A stretch of DNA of 64,000 nucleotides from Bacillus renqingensis (GCF_016464375.1 NZ_JADDIU010000011.1:90784-154783); one strand, 5' to 3'; numbered from the stretch's first letter, positions 25,352 to 35,389 are shown. The notes: generated by a model not told the origin, from the sequence alone. Program-made: numbers and translations.

Positions 25352-26794
25352 CTAACGAGTGTATATAAAGTATGTAATAGATGCAGTTAATAGCGTCAAT
25401 GAAATCAAACCTGTAAGACTACTATATGTTTGCCAAACAAGTAACGTTGGCCAATCGTATCCGATGAGCATTGGAAACGCCCAACACACAATGCACATGG
25501 CAACAGTAACTGTTAGCCACACAACCGTACTGAATATTTTCTTTTTAGAGATTGCTTGCTGCTTATTCATTTTCTTTCTACGTAATCCCAAAAGAAAGAA
25601 CATGATAGCCAGCAAGCTAACAATAATTGTGGCAGACGAAAGAATGATGTCCCAAAGCTGTGTACTGCTTATCTTATATGACTGCGTTAGATTGCCATCC
25701 AATATACCTTTAATGCTTTTAACCAGAGCTATATTAGTATTATCACCATTGGTTAGTAGGCAAAGGGCTGTACGTTCACTTGGTAGCATTGCTACTTTGG
25801 TTGAAAAATTTGGATTATCTCCTGAATGCTCAATAATTGTTTTATCAGCATTTACCAACCATCCTGCCGCATAATACATTCCGTTGACATCCGGAACAGA
25901 TATGTTTCCGTTATGTGATTTTTGGATACCCGCTTTAAATACTTCGGGTATATCCTCTACAACACCCATCTGTATGTTCATCCAACGTGCCATATCTTTT
26001 GTACAGGACATGATATATCCCGCGGGTTTGTTACCTGCATAATTCGGTGAGTCATATGGGCTTGTTATGAAAAAAGAAGATCGATAGCCCTGTGCCAGTT
26101 GCCCGGTTGCCAGTGCATCTTCTTTATAAACATAAGTATGATATAAGCCCAAGGGGCGAAATACCTGCTCCGTCATGAAGCTTTCATAGCTTTGACCTGA
26201 CACGACCTCAATAACTAACCCTAATACATCATAGTTAACAGTTCCATACTCGTATTGCTCACCGGGGAGAAATGCCAGTTCAGTGTCCGCCAAGGTTTCC
26301 ACGGTTTTTCGCAACATATCTGGCGTACTGCCCTGCGGGATGCTTTGGGCATGCTTTCGATTTGTCAAGCCGCTGGTATGATGCAGAAATTGATTAAGTG
26401 TAAGGCTCTGCATATCAACGGGTGTCCCTTTGTACTCCATAGTAAGCCAAGGTAAGTATTTATGAACAGGGTCGTTCATGGACAATAGTCCCTGCTCCTC
26501 TAACAGTAAAATACCTGCACCTGTAAAAGCCTTACTAACCGAAGCCAGTTCGTATAGAGTGTTTTCACTAGCAGGCAGCCCTTTCTCACGGTCTGCGTAG
26601 CCAGAGGAAAAGTAGAACGTTTCATCTCCAGAGATTATAGAAATTGACATGCCAGGTACACCTGATATACGACTGGCATCATCCAGCAATTTTTGTATTG
26701 CCACAGATTGTGCATCCGATAACGCATAAACCGGTGTTACGAATCCCGTGAATAGTATAAGTGATGTTACTATGGTAACGATGATCTTTTTCAT
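25352..26794 (-). CDS. Secreted serine hydrolase, class C beta-lactamase/PBP-like
   Basis: About 480 residues. It has a signal peptide (KKIIVTIVTSLILFTGFVTPVYA), then a class C beta-lactamase/DD-peptidase-like domain with the SVSK nucleophile motif (S-x-x-K), YGTVNYD (Y-x-N) and EHSGDNP (H-S-G). The C-terminus adds three hydrophobic helices, as in several Bacillus membrane-anchored serine hydrolases of this family. Substrates range from D-amino-acid peptides to esters. ATG 26794 follows GGAGGT; the longer reading lacks a site. Resistance to beta-lactams cannot be inferred. Confidence 0.85.
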   Translation of the reverse strand: MKKIIVTIVTSLILFTGFVTPVYALSDAQSVAIQKLLDDASRISGVPGMSISIISGDETFYFSSGYADREKGLPASENTLYELASVSKAFTGAGILLLEEQGLLSMNDPVHKYLPWLTMEYKGTPVDMQSLTLNQFLHHTSGLTNRKHAQSIPQGSTPDMLRKTVETLADTELAFLPGEQYEYGTVNYDVLGLVIEVVSGQSYESFMTEQVFRPLGLYHTYVYKEDALATGQLAQGYRSSFFITSPYDSPNYAGNKPAGYIMSCTKDMARWMNIQMGVVEDIPEVFKAGIQKSHNGNISVPDVNGMYYAAGWLVNADKTIIEHSGDNPNFSTKVAMLPSERTALCLLTNGDNTNIALVKSIKGILDGNLTQSYKISSTQLWDIILSSATIIVSLLAIMFFLLGLRRKKMNKQQAISKKKIFSTVVWLTVTVAMCIVCWAFPMLIGYDWPTLLVWQTYSSLTGLISLTLLTASITYFIYTR

Positions 26795-27013
26795 TAAGAC
26801 CTCCATTATATAAATAACTCTTGGTTCAAAACTGCTCCACAAATTCAGATTTATCGCTGCAAAAACAGTCTATTTCACGACTACATCTAACCTGCTCCCT
26901 AACTATAAAATCCGCTTCTATGGACATATTCCCGCTGAGCAATAAAATCACGATTCTCAAACCCCAGCTTTCGACCCACAAAACTCACAAAGGACATGTT
27001 TACAGGTCTTTTT

Positions 27014-27251
27014 CTACACGCACTTCTCCACCCTTGACATAAATACCACACACTCCACATGGCTCGAGAGGACAGAATGAATGTCATTTGAGCGTGTCCG
27101 TTCTCGGAAACATATCCACTGCGTTTTTGGCACTATCGGTAGGCGGGAACATATCGACCCCTAAATGAACAACACTGATTTTAGATAGTTTAAAAGCAAT
27201 ATATTCTGTTTCCCCTTTAAACCTACTCAATACTTCATTACTTATTTTCAT
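27014..27251 (-). pseudogene. Possible remnant of an RlmD-type 23S rRNA uracil methyltransferase C-terminus
   Basis: One minus-strand frame (27251-27084) contains VHLGVDMFPPTDSAKNAVDMFPRTDT and stops. A neighbouring frame continues SSHVECVVFMSRVEK and stops at 27014. Together they resemble the VDMFP(H/R)T-x-HVE-x-VV-L end of RlmD/RumA proteins. The frames are interrupted and the duplicated VDMFP is unusual. The N-terminal catalytic parts are absent. The assignment is tentative. Confidence 0.45.
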
Positions 27252-27756
27252 ACGTATCAGTTGTCAAGACAAGGGCCTCTTTAAACCTGTTATTTTCAAT
27301 AGGCACATACTGACCGTCTAAAACCAAGTTGCGCCCTAGGATCTCGGAAAGAGATATTGACACCTTCTCATCAAGCAAAGAACGGTTATTCTCCAGAATC
27401 CCATTAATACTATCTATAAATTCCGCAGAACTTAACTTCTCAATTACTTTCTGGCCATCAATATATTCTGCAATCATACCGCCGTCTTTTCTGATACGGG
27501 CATTTGAAAGTTTTCTTATCTTTGCGGTTAGAATCGCCGAAAGCACGAATATATCAATAAGTTCCTTCTGAGCTTCCTCGCTAGTCATATTATTCACATG
27601 CTTTTTATACGCTTCATCTATTTCATCAAAGAGTATATCCGGAACAGTTCCTTTTTGGGCAGCAACTTTAGTAGTATAAACTTGATTATTATTTTTGCCC
27701 TTTTGGGTTTGTTTAGTTTTTTTCTTATTCGTAATACTGTTCCATGTTTGCTTTAT
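27238..27756 (-). pseudogene. 3' half of a gene split by the IS element
   Basis: 172 codons from IKQTWNSITNKK to DTYENK at 27238. The GCACCGAGC (Ala-Pro-Ser) target duplication immediately before it is repeated at the end of the 5' half (29343-29672), and the two halves are in the same frame. The apparent upstream start (MPFAKL) lies inside the IS end and is not the original. The rejoined protein would be about 285 residues: a basic linker followed by a helical region (EAQKELIDIFVLSAILTAKIRKL). No family is recognised. Confidence 0.8.
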
Positions 27757-27765
27757 GCTCGGTGC

Positions 27766-29333
27766 CACTAGCTTTGCAAACGGCATCCAGTTTATGGGAA
27801 ATGAATAATTCAGAAACCACTTGGTTTTAATGAAAGACTTCCGATGTTAATTCAAATCACTTTCAATTTAAATGATTAACCTTTTATGTTATTATTTAAC
27901 ATTCGGTTAATGGCCCAAAAACTAGAACGGCAACAGTGTCTGAAACATAGACATGTTACCAATTAATGGTATTTATTCAACTGGGTTATGGATGATATGA
28001 ACTGCCTTTAGTTTCTTTTCGTATTTCCTGGGTCGTCCACGTTTGGCTTTTTTCTTTCGGCCTTTCGAAGTACGTGTTGGCTCCCGATTTAACTCATCGC
28101 AGAATTTATCCCATTGCAAAAGCCAGCTTAAGCGCAACCTTTTCAAGATCTCCCAATTGGTCAGCTTTGTGTTTGTAGCCATTCGAATAAGTTCGCAAAG
28201 CGCATAAGCAATCATGGAAATATAGATCTGATTCCAGACCGCCTTGGGCTTATGATTGAAGAATTTTACGGTATTCAGATGCCCTTTAATCCATTTAAAA
28301 AAGAGTTCAATCAACCAGCGTTTTTTATAGATCTCTGCAATTTCTTCTGCAGAATGATCCCAACAGCTTGTCACTACACGGTATAACCGATCCTTATCAT
28401 CCTTGTATTCGACCAAACGTAGAACAAACGTTTCTTCTGTTTTGGGGATTTTTATCTCCACGTCAGCATCGGTTACAATATGAGAACCTTCTGATACGAC
28501 ACGCTGTTGTATAACTTTTGTATTTGAATTTGCTTTAATTCGTGCGACAAACTGGATACCTTGCTTTAGCCAATCGCAATATCGTTGGTAATTGATGTAG
28601 CCTCGATCCATGACGTAGATCGCGTCGGACTCGACAACCAGTTCTACAGCACCCTCTTGATCGGAAACGGCGCTTGTAGAAAGAACCATATGATCTGGAT
28701 ATGTTGTATCTTCGTTCAAAACAACAAAGCGTAAGTGAAGCTTAATGCCGTTACTACTTTTTGAACAGTAAGCCCATTCTCCCGCTTTGCTGGGTAGAGC
28801 GATCTCACTTGAATCGATGATCTTGAGCTTGCCTAGCTTGGAGGCCTTTTGTTTGCCTTGATTTCCCTCCTGAATACGTTTGAACAGTTCGTAGCAGATA
28901 TGGTGTAACGTACTCGTAGGGAGTTTCTCCAATTTGCGATGAATAGATGAACCATGAATTGAATCTAAGCCGGTCATATTTTGAACGGATTGATTCAATC
29001 GAAGATTTAATTCTATTTCCGATAAGGATTCAATTTTTTGCATTTCGGCAGTTATAAGTAGCAGTATTGCGGCACCACTTAAAAGCTTTTTCGCTCCAGT
29101 ATCACTATATGGACAGCGAAAATTTTTAAGATTCAGTAGCTCAAGACATTTTTCAAAGACAGTTGGATGTGTTATAATGTTACCCATAGGGTTCTCCTTT
29201 TCTTTAGGTTTTGGGTAACATGCCTATACCTATAGAATAGGAGATTTTTTATGATTAGTCCATAAAAAATTGGGTTTAAAGTTATATTTTAGTCGGTTAA
29301 TATGTTTTGTCCCAAGCGTTTGCAAAGCTAGTG
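27766..29333. mobile_element. IS4-family insertion sequence, 1,568 bp
   Basis: The ends are perfect 17-bp inverted repeats, CACTAGCTTTGCAAACG at 27766-27782 and its complement at 29317-29333. They are flanked by the 9-bp direct repeat GCTCGGTGC at 27757-27765 and 29334-29342. One transposase gene (27973-29187) lies inside. Removing the element and one repeat restores an open frame across the host gene, so the insertion is exact and appears recent. Confidence 0.93.
27973..29187 (-). CDS. IS4-family transposase
   Basis: 404-residue DDE transposase. The catalytic residues lie in KIIDSSEI, YVMDRGYINYQRY and the YKKRWLIELFFKWIKGHL block, the Y-(2)-R-(3)-E-(6)-K signature of the IS4 family. A basic AT-hook-like KRGRPRK lies at the C-terminus. 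The gene is uninterrupted and both element ends are intact, so the copy may still be active. Confidence 0.93.
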   Translation of the reverse strand: MGNIITHPTVFEKCLELLNLKNFRCPYSDTGAKKLLSGAAILLLITAEMQKIESLSEIELNLRLNQSVQNMTGLDSIHGSSIHRKLEKLPTSTLHHICYELFKRIQEGNQGKQKASKLGKLKIIDSSEIALPSKAGEWAYCSKSSNGIKLHLRFVVLNEDTTYPDHMVLSTSAVSDQEGAVELVVESDAIYVMDRGYINYQRYCDWLKQGIQFVARIKANSNTKVIQQRVVSEGSHIVTDADVEIKIPKTEETFVLRLVEYKDDKDRLYRVVTSCWDHSAEEIAEIYKKRWLIELFFKWIKGHLNTVKFFNHKPKAVWNQIYISMIAYALCELIRMATNTKLTNWEILKRLRLSWLLQWDKFCDELNREPTRTSKGRKKKAKRGRPRKYEKKLKAVHIIHNPVE

Positions 29334-29342
29334 GCTCGGTGC

Positions 29343-29672
29343 AGCCTTATCTTGCCACCAGTGTTTAACATGTGGTGCAACCACCTCACTAAATACCCAA
29401 ACGGTGCCAGCTGCAAGTATCTCGCCTAATAAAGCGGCCATTTCTTTTTGTTCTTTAGATAATTCAACTTCCCTGCTTGATTCTTGGTATTCATAGGATT
29501 CATATTCGCTTTTATCCACTTTAACCCACTCGGCATGTGCCACAAGCTTGTTTGTGTCATTATCTAATAAATTACCACGGAATGCTCCATCAGTTTCATT
29601 TGATGAAGCAAGATGGGTTCCTTCTTTATAGATAACTCTATATAAATCACCACTTTCCTTTCCTTGACCCAT
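29343..29672 (-). pseudogene. 5' half of the gene split by the IS element
   Basis: The frame starts at ATG 29672 after AAGGAGG and encodes about 110 residues: LYRVIYKEGTHLASS, GAFRGNLLDNDTNKLVAHAEW, and a helical tail ending HWWQDKAAPS, where the IS begins. A stop follows two codons into the IS. Rejoined with 27238-27756 the junction reads QDKAAPS-IKQTWNS. The protein family is not recognised. It lies 200 bp downstream of the HEPN-like gene at 29874 and may have belonged to that cluster. Confidence 0.8.
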
Positions 29673-29873
29673 GCTAATTTTTGCCTCCTTAAGTAGAAAT
29701 AATTCTTTTACAAGAATATTCTCTTTAATTTTATACTAATAAAATTCTGGTGCTGTTTTAACAAGAATAATTCAAAGTTATTTAACTGATGTCATAATCG
29801 GCATTATTACTTTTTCGAATGATATACTATGAGTTTTTACCATTAAAGGTATCAAGGACATATCCACTAAATT

Positions 29874-31337
29874 TTAGTTATTGTTCTTACATTTCTGTAT
29901 CTTTGCAGCTACACGTTGGCAAGCCAATTTTTCAGGAGAATCTTTGGATAAAACAGGAATAAAAGTATTCTTTAACTTATCAGCAAGAACTAGTAAATTA
30001 AATGGTTTATTGATTTCAAACTTCTCCGTCTCATTAATGTGACTATCAATTATGTTCCAAAATGTCTCCGTTTTAATGATATTCATTATTTTATCGATGA
30101 TGGCATCCCAATATCCTATCGGTGTTTTCATACATCCAATTTCATCTGAGTAATCTAATGGTTTTTTTAGTAGATCCAAATATTTGAAATCTGTGATACT
30201 CATACACGAGGCCATCTCATAGATTAGTGTTGATGCCAGTACGTTTATATCTTCACTTTTTTTATTATCAAGTGCATCTGATATCATTTTCAATATTTTA
30301 TATTTCCCGTGTGATATCTCATAAATCCATGAAATTACAGTATTCAGGTCAAGTACCAATTCATTGGCTATATGTTCTAAATTGTCGGATTCTATTAATC
30401 CTGTATGTGCAATTTCATTTCTTATCTCTGGGATTTCAAACATATAATATGGATATACGGATAACATCAATATGTGATTATCACGGAATGATTTATCTAC
30501 TTTTTCAACCAATGTTCCTGCCGGGCCACTTTGTTCATTTATTTTTAACACATTACAGCAGTCATAGAACAACCCTTCAATCTGTAATACTGCAAGAGAT
30601 ATAAAAGGTTGCCATTTTTTCTCCGCATATAAGTCTTTCAAGGTAGTAAACACTTCTAACCGACGATTCATTATATTATGTATTTCTATGTTTTCACATA
30701 GGTAGTCCAATACATTATTTTCGCTTACAATTCTGCTTAGTTCTATCTGATATGCATTAAAATCTTCATGCTTTAGCTTTATGTAACCATTAATTACATC
30801 TAGGAAATTCTCTAATTTTACTCTGGGAATAAATCTTATTTTCGCTTCCGTTGAAAAATCATAGTCGGGATCATAATATTTTTTGAAAAAGCCATATTCA
30901 TAGAAACTTTGTAGCATCAAATTAAGCCCTTTATCGTCTTGTCGAGAAACATAATTTACAGACTTATGTTCTAGTAAATAATCCAGTAATCCGTTGCTGA
31001 GAAAATGAATTATTTCATCTCTTGCCTGCTTATTTAGATTAGAAAAGTACCTTAATTTCCTATGTTCATAGTCTTTCTCTGTTGGAATAGAAGCATCTAA
31101 TTGTTTTAGATGTTGTAAACGCTCATTTATCTCACACAAATCAGCTATTATCTTCTGGGTTATATAAATATAATTAGAAACGAAAACCTCTTTATCAAGA
31201 TCAACTTCTTCTAATCTAGGGGCTATTATTAAAAATAATTTATCACATAATTCTTCTTTTGTTAGGGGAACGGACCTCTCAACTCCAGGAAATATTCCCG
31301 AAAAATTCTTCTTGACACTTTCGTAGATATCATCCAT
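29874..31337 (-). CDS. HEPN-like large protein of a candidate defence cluster
   Basis: 487 residues, mostly helical, with no overall family recognised. The second half contains FRDNHILMLSVYPYYMFEIPEIRNEIAHTG; RNEIAH fits the R-x4-H motif of HEPN ribonuclease domains and lies in a helical context. ATG 31337 is chosen because GGAGG lies 10 bases upstream. It follows another HEPN-motif gene by 49 bp on the same strand. A role in phage defence is inference from the motif and neighbourhood. Confidence 0.6.
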   Translation of the reverse strand: MDDIYESVKKNFSGIFPGVERSVPLTKEELCDKLFLIIAPRLEEVDLDKEVFVSNYIYITQKIIADLCEINERLQHLKQLDASIPTEKDYEHRKLRYFSNLNKQARDEIIHFLSNGLLDYLLEHKSVNYVSRQDDKGLNLMLQSFYEYGFFKKYYDPDYDFSTEAKIRFIPRVKLENFLDVINGYIKLKHEDFNAYQIELSRIVSENNVLDYLCENIEIHNIMNRRLEVFTTLKDLYAEKKWQPFISLAVLQIEGLFYDCCNVLKINEQSGPAGTLVEKVDKSFRDNHILMLSVYPYYMFEIPEIRNEIAHTGLIESDNLEHIANELVLDLNTVISWIYEISHGKYKILKMISDALDNKKSEDINVLASTLIYEMASCMSITDFKYLDLLKKPLDYSDEIGCMKTPIGYWDAIIDKIMNIIKTETFWNIIDSHINETEKFEINKPFNLLVLADKLKNTFIPVLSKDSPEKLACQRVAAKIQKCKNNN

Positions 31338-31386
31338 TTTCTGATTTCCTCCTATCCAATTATAATAAGTTCTATTTTTATGTATA

Positions 31387-31827
31387 TCACCCTTCAATTT
31401 TCCAATGAGAGTTGTTTATAATATCATATAAGATTTGAATTATTCTTGGAGCATAACTTTCAAATATTATGGTCCAAGTTCCTACATCTGCAAAAGGAAG
31501 AGCCTTACCATCGGAATCTTCTAAACAATATTGATATGCATTTCTATGTGTCATGATATTTCTTATGCCTCTAATACCAGATTCTTTGTTTGCTAAAAAA
31601 TCATAATCTTCTTCAGATAAAATATTTTTACTTTTTAAGTCGGACAAATCTTCTAAAAAGTTTTGATTATAATTTTCCCTTGCAGATTTACAGATTAACT
31701 CCATCGCATTAAACAAAACTAATATAGCGGCATAATCTTCTTCGTTATCATGTAAACGTAAAGCAGTAAATAACATATCACCATAATGGTGTGAATATTG
31801 CCAAATCTCATCTATCAATTCATTCAC
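31387..31827 (-). CDS. Small HEPN-like protein
   Basis: 146 residues, all-helical prediction. GIRGIRNIMTHRNAYQY carries R-x4-H (RNIMTH) as in HEPN domains, and the N-terminal half (LFTALRLHDNEEDYAAILVLFNAMELICKSAREN) resembles the first HEPN helices. GTG start with GAGGGGGG upstream. It lies between a PD-(D/E)XK-like gene and a larger HEPN-like gene, all on one strand. It is not paired with a nucleotidyltransferase here. Confidence 0.6.
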   Translation of the reverse strand: MNELIDEIWQYSHHYGDMLFTALRLHDNEEDYAAILVLFNAMELICKSARENYNQNFLEDLSDLKSKNILSEEDYDFLANKESGIRGIRNIMTHRNAYQYCLEDSDGKALPFADVGTWTIIFESYAPRIIQILYDIINNSHWKIEG

Positions 31828-31856
31828 AAAATAGCCCCCCTCTTCAATTAACTACT

Positions 31857-32417
31857 TCAAATCTGGATTATGTAATATTTACGACCCTCGCCTAAGTTCT
31901 GCCAGCTGAAATCATATTTGCCAGATAAAGTAATATTATCTTTACTTTTTCCTACACCTGTAGGTTTAAAAATACTGCCGTAAACAGAATACTCTTCTCT
32001 AAAAAATTTATAAATGCCTTCGTTATTGCGCCCTTCGTAGAAAGGTCTGTCTGAAACAAGGGTAACAGTAGCTGTTTTAGTAAATCCTCTGCTTTTAAGT
32101 TCTTCCATGAATTTAATATCCTTCACGAATGAATACATCTGCTCTGGATACTGGCCATTTAATGGGCACTTTAGTTCAATAGCATACCTTTCAGATTTTT
32201 CTTCATTAAATATTGTAATATCAATTTCCTTTTTAATGGTTTTGGTGTCCGTTGTGAAATATGACACATTCCTTTCAAATTGAATCCGATACCCTGAAAT
32301 TCTTTCACGCAGGAATATCCCTAGCTCATGCTGAAGGCTAAATTCATTATAGATTTCAACCGCATTAACCTGCACGTATAAGAAAAAGTCCTCTACCAAT
32401 TCCCTTAAATCAAGCAA
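31857..32417 (-). CDS. PD-(D/E)XK nuclease-like protein
   Basis: About 187 residues. KKEIDITIFNEEKSERYAIELKCPLNGQ gives the E-x-D ... E-x-K pattern of the PD-(D/E)XK nuclease fold: Asp in EIDI and the ELK motif one strand later. The start is uncertain; TTG at 32417 has AGAGGTG six bases upstream, while a GTG at 32450 has none. No exact family is named. The position before two HEPN-like genes suggests a joint function, perhaps targeting invading DNA and RNA. Confidence 0.6.
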   Translation of the reverse strand: MLDLRELVEDFFLYVQVNAVEIYNEFSLQHELGIFLRERISGYRIQFERNVSYFTTDTKTIKKEIDITIFNEEKSERYAIELKCPLNGQYPEQMYSFVKDIKFMEELKSRGFTKTATVTLVSDRPFYEGRNNEGIYKFFREEYSVYGSIFKPTGVGKSKDNITLSGKYDFSWQNLGEGRKYYIIQI

Positions 32418-32501
32418 ATCATTCACCTCTGCCACAATTATAGAAGTCACAATACTTCACTGCCATTCAAGAATCTTTGAACAGTTACTTTTAATCTTTT
32501 T

Positions 32502-33707
32502 TCATAAAAGGTATTTCTTAGTCGCTTTTATATTGAGTAAGTCTTCCTTATCTTTTTCTGTTAACAAATCATCTGGATGTTTACTAGAATCCTGAATCCA
32601 ATTAGCCTTATCCAAAGCCCATTCATATTCATCTGTTGTTTCATCCAGCTCGGCAGAAATGTATTCCTTTATTAGTTTCGAATAAAAATAGTTTAACGAG
32701 TTAATTAACAAATCCTCGGTTTTTTTATGTTCTTTTTCTCTCCGTTCTCTAAGTAACTCCCTCTCCTGTTCTTCTATCAATCTTCTTTCTTCCTCTAGGA
32801 TATGAGCCTTTTCTTCCTCATCAATGATTGGTGGAAGTGAAAATATGTATAAGAATACCTTTCTTAATAAATCTTCAGGTGTCATAGTTTTCGTTTGTTT
32901 TATTAACTTTTCATGCTTACCCCATTTACGCCAATACAACTTATAACCTACTTCAACATATATTTTTCCTATTGTTTCATACTTAAATGTATTGTAACGT
33001 GAGTAGGCTTTATCATCTGGGGATAATGTGATTTTTTTACAAGGGAGTTTAAAGTTTAAACTGAATGTATATTTTTTATACAATACTTGTGTTTCATCAT
33101 ATTTACTAACGATTTTTGCTCCAGCCATTTCAAGCGCTTTAAATAAACTATCAATGAAAGGTAAAACTTCTGGAATGACTTCACCCGAAGCTGAATTAAT
33201 TCTTAATTTGTCTTCTCTATATGATTGAGTTTTTCTGCGGTATCCCACTATTTCCTTATGGGGTTTATTGGATAAAGTCTTATTAACCTTTAATGAGTTG
33301 TATATTTTAGTTAATTTTTCTTGGTCAGATTCTAGGTCAGGAAAGTAGGACGGCTTTTCCTTTTCTATCTCCTTTGTGGGTGAAGTAGCGTTCTTTTCTG
33401 CAGGGGGGCTACTGGACTTTTTGTCATTTACTGCAACTGTTATTTTTTTAGGCACCTTTGTAATTTGTTTTTTAGCTGTTTCAATGACAACTATACGATT
33501 ATCATTTGGATTTGATAGTGGCGGTTGGACTGGCTTCTCAATCCCCATATGTAAACTGCTCCAATAAGATGCGGTAGGCAATGGAATATCATTACCAGTA
33601 CATGCGATTTTCAATTTATTATAAGGCACATTTAATTCTTTTGCCGTTTTAGTAGTACCAATAGTCCATAGCTTTTCGTATAAATCTTTTCTCAAGATTG
33701 ATAGCAT
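32502..33707 (-). CDS. HTH and coiled-coil protein of unknown function
   Basis: 401 residues. The N-terminus DLYEKLWTIGTTKTAKELNVPYNKLKIACTGNDIPLPTASYW resembles the helix-turn-helix domain that starts LYE-x-x-W-x-x-P-x-T-x-x-A-K in proteins often found near mobile elements. A charged low-complexity linker follows, then a folded middle, then a coiled coil rich in EEERRLIEEQERELLRERR. ATG 33707 follows GGGAGGGG. It is the first gene of the block between the prophage recombinases and the HEPN-like genes. Confidence 0.6.
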   Translation of the reverse strand: MLSILRKDLYEKLWTIGTTKTAKELNVPYNKLKIACTGNDIPLPTASYWSSLHMGIEKPVQPPLSNPNDNRIVVIETAKKQITKVPKKITVAVNDKKSSSPPAEKNATSPTKEIEKEKPSYFPDLESDQEKLTKIYNSLKVNKTLSNKPHKEIVGYRRKTQSYREDKLRINSASGEVIPEVLPFIDSLFKALEMAGAKIVSKYDETQVLYKKYTFSLNFKLPCKKITLSPDDKAYSRYNTFKYETIGKIYVEVGYKLYWRKWGKHEKLIKQTKTMTPEDLLRKVFLYIFSLPPIIDEEEKAHILEEERRLIEEQERELLRERREKEHKKTEDLLINSLNYFYSKLIKEYISAELDETTDEYEWALDKANWIQDSSKHPDDLLTEKDKEDLLNIKATKKYLL

Positions 33708-33778
33708 GATATTCCCCTCCCTGATCCTTTGCTTTATTTTATATCTACTAGAATTTTCGGTCAATTAAAGACACAAAT

Positions 33779-33806
33779 AAGCCCATGTATGCATCAACAT
33801 GGACTT
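33779..33806 (-). terminator. Terminator after the recombinase operon
   Basis: On the minus strand AAGTCCATGT and ACATGGGCTT form a 10-bp stem (one G-T pair) around an 8-nt loop, followed by ATTTGTGTCTTT. It lies 15 bp after the last recombinase gene. The prophage attachment site probably lies close by but cannot be fixed from one end. Confidence 0.65.
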
Positions 33807-33820
33807 AAGTAGATTATATT

Positions 33821-35386
33821 TCACATTTCTATACGAATACCTGATTTGAGTTCAACGGTCAGCTTATCATCGTGTACCGTAACTTTTTCAATAAGCCGCC
33901 TTACCAACTGCTCATCATACTCATCTAACTCGTGAAACTGTTCATTCAAGAAAGCAGTCATTTCAGCGATTCGTTGCCTTTTTCCCTCACGCTCGGCATT
34001 TTCTACAAGTGAATTTTGCTTCATCTCCCGAAGGCGATATATCTCATCAGCAACATTATCGTAGTCATTTTTTGACTTTGCCTGTTTAAGAAGCTCTATC
34101 TGCAATTCTTCCAACTTGCTATCAATCTCATCCGTATCATTATCACTTTCTTCATTAAATATAGTGTCGATATTTTTCTGTAATGTTGAAAGGAAAGGTT
34201 CTTTGTTAGCCAAAAGTTCGTTAATAGCCCTGACCACTGCTGTCTGTAATGTTTCCTCGTTTATGGTAGGGGCAGTGCATTCAGACCCTTTTTCCTCCAA
34301 TCGGCTAACGCATCTCCAGACAATAGACTTATAGCCTCGGTTATTCCAATGTACCCGTCGGTAAATATCGCCGCAATGACCGCAGTTAACAATACTCGAT
34401 AAAGCATACTTGCTGCTATAGACTCTCTTTTTACCGCCTTTCCCGCCACGAAGATTCGCTCTCCGAACCATCTCTTCTTGAACCTGCATAAAAAGCTCAC
34501 GTGGAATGATAGGCTCATGGCTGTTTTCCACATAATACTGGGGAACAATGCCGTTATTCTTGACTCGTTTTTTAGAAAGGAAATCAACCGTATATGTTTT
34601 TTGTAGAAGGGCATCACCGATGTACTTTTCATTCTGCAATATCTTTTTCAGTGTTTCTGGTCTCCATTTGGCTTTGCCTGCCGCTGTAAGAATACCGTCT
34701 GTTTCCAGCCCTCTTGCTATCTGTAAAAGGCTTGCTCCCTCAAGGTACTCTCTGTAAATCCGTTTAACAACCTCAGCACCCTTCGGTTCAATCACTAGCT
34801 GCTTATTTTCATCCTTAGTGTATCCAAGGAAACGCTTGTGGTTGACCTGAACCTCACCTTGTTGATAGCGATACTGAATACCTAGCTTAACGTTCTGGCT
34901 TAAGGATTGGCTTTCCTGTTGGGCAAGTGAAGCCATAATGGTTAGTAGGACTTCACCCTTGGAATCCATGGTATTGATATTCTCTTTCTCGAAGAAAACA
35001 GCGATGTTTTTATCCTTTAACTGACGGATGTATTTTAGGCAGTCCAACGTGTTTCTGGCAAATCGGCTGATGGATTTTGTGATGATCATGTCAATATTTC
35101 CTGCCATGCACTCTTCAATCATGCGGTTGAACTCTTCACGCTTCTTGGTATTTGTACCTGTGATACCGTCATCCGCAAAAATACCTGCCAATTCCCATTC
35201 TTTGTTCTTCTTAATATAATTTGTATAATGTTCAATCTGAATTTCATAACTTGAAGCCTGCTCTTCACTATCCGTTGAAACACGACAGTAAGCAGCCACT
35301 CGTATTTTGGGTTTGCTTTCACTGCTCTTATTGCTTCCGACACGTTTAATTGCCGGAATCACTGTGACATTCCTACTCACTGCCAC
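33821..35386 (-). CDS. Large serine recombinase 1
   Basis: 521 residues. N-terminal resolvase domain with the catalytic serine in [14 protein letters not shown] and the [13 protein letters not shown] arginine motif; then a recombinase domain, a zinc-ribbon ([11 protein letters not shown]...WRC...C) and a C-terminal coiled coil. Large serine recombinases catalyse phage integration and excision between attP and attB. It is the last of three recombinase genes, 3 bp after the second. Confidence 0.92.
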   Translation of the reverse strand: MAVSRNVTVIPAIKRVGSNKSSESKPKIRVAAYCRVSTDSEEQASSYEIQIEHYTNYIKKNKEWELAGIFADDGITGTNTKKREEFNRMIEECMAGNIDMIITKSISRFARNTLDCLKYIRQLKDKNIAVFFEKENINTMDSKGEVLLTIMASLAQQESQSLSQNVKLGIQYRYQQGEVQVNHKRFLGYTKDENKQLVIEPKGAEVVKRIYREYLEGASLLQIARGLETDGILTAAGKAKWRPETLKKILQNEKYIGDALLQKTYTVDFLSKKRVKNNGIVPQYYVENSHEPIIPRELFMQVQEEMVRRANLRGGKGGKKRVYSSKYALSSIVNCGHCGDIYRRVHWNNRGYKSIVWRCVSRLEEKGSECTAPTINEETLQTAVVRAINELLANKEPFLSTLQKNIDTIFNEESDNDTDEIDSKLEELQIELLKQAKSKNDYDNVADEIYRLREMKQNSLVENAEREGKRQRIAEMTAFLNEQFHELDEYDEQLVRRLIEKVTVHDDKLTVELKSGIRIEM

Positions 35387-35389
35387 TTG

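Noticed and set aside
26899..27087. 62-codon minus-strand frame beside the serine hydrolase
   Set aside because: No ribosome binding site, no recognised domain; it overlaps decayed fragments in another frame.
27238..27786. Independent 182-codon gene starting MPFAKL
   Set aside because: The first ten codons are derived from the IS end and target duplication; the frame is the 3' half of a split gene that continues in 29343-29672.
27901..29295. CGGTTAAT direct repeats and CATGTTACC inverted pair as IS ends
   Set aside because: These lie inside the element. The 17-bp inverted repeats at 27766 and 29333 with a 9-bp duplication explain the ends exactly.
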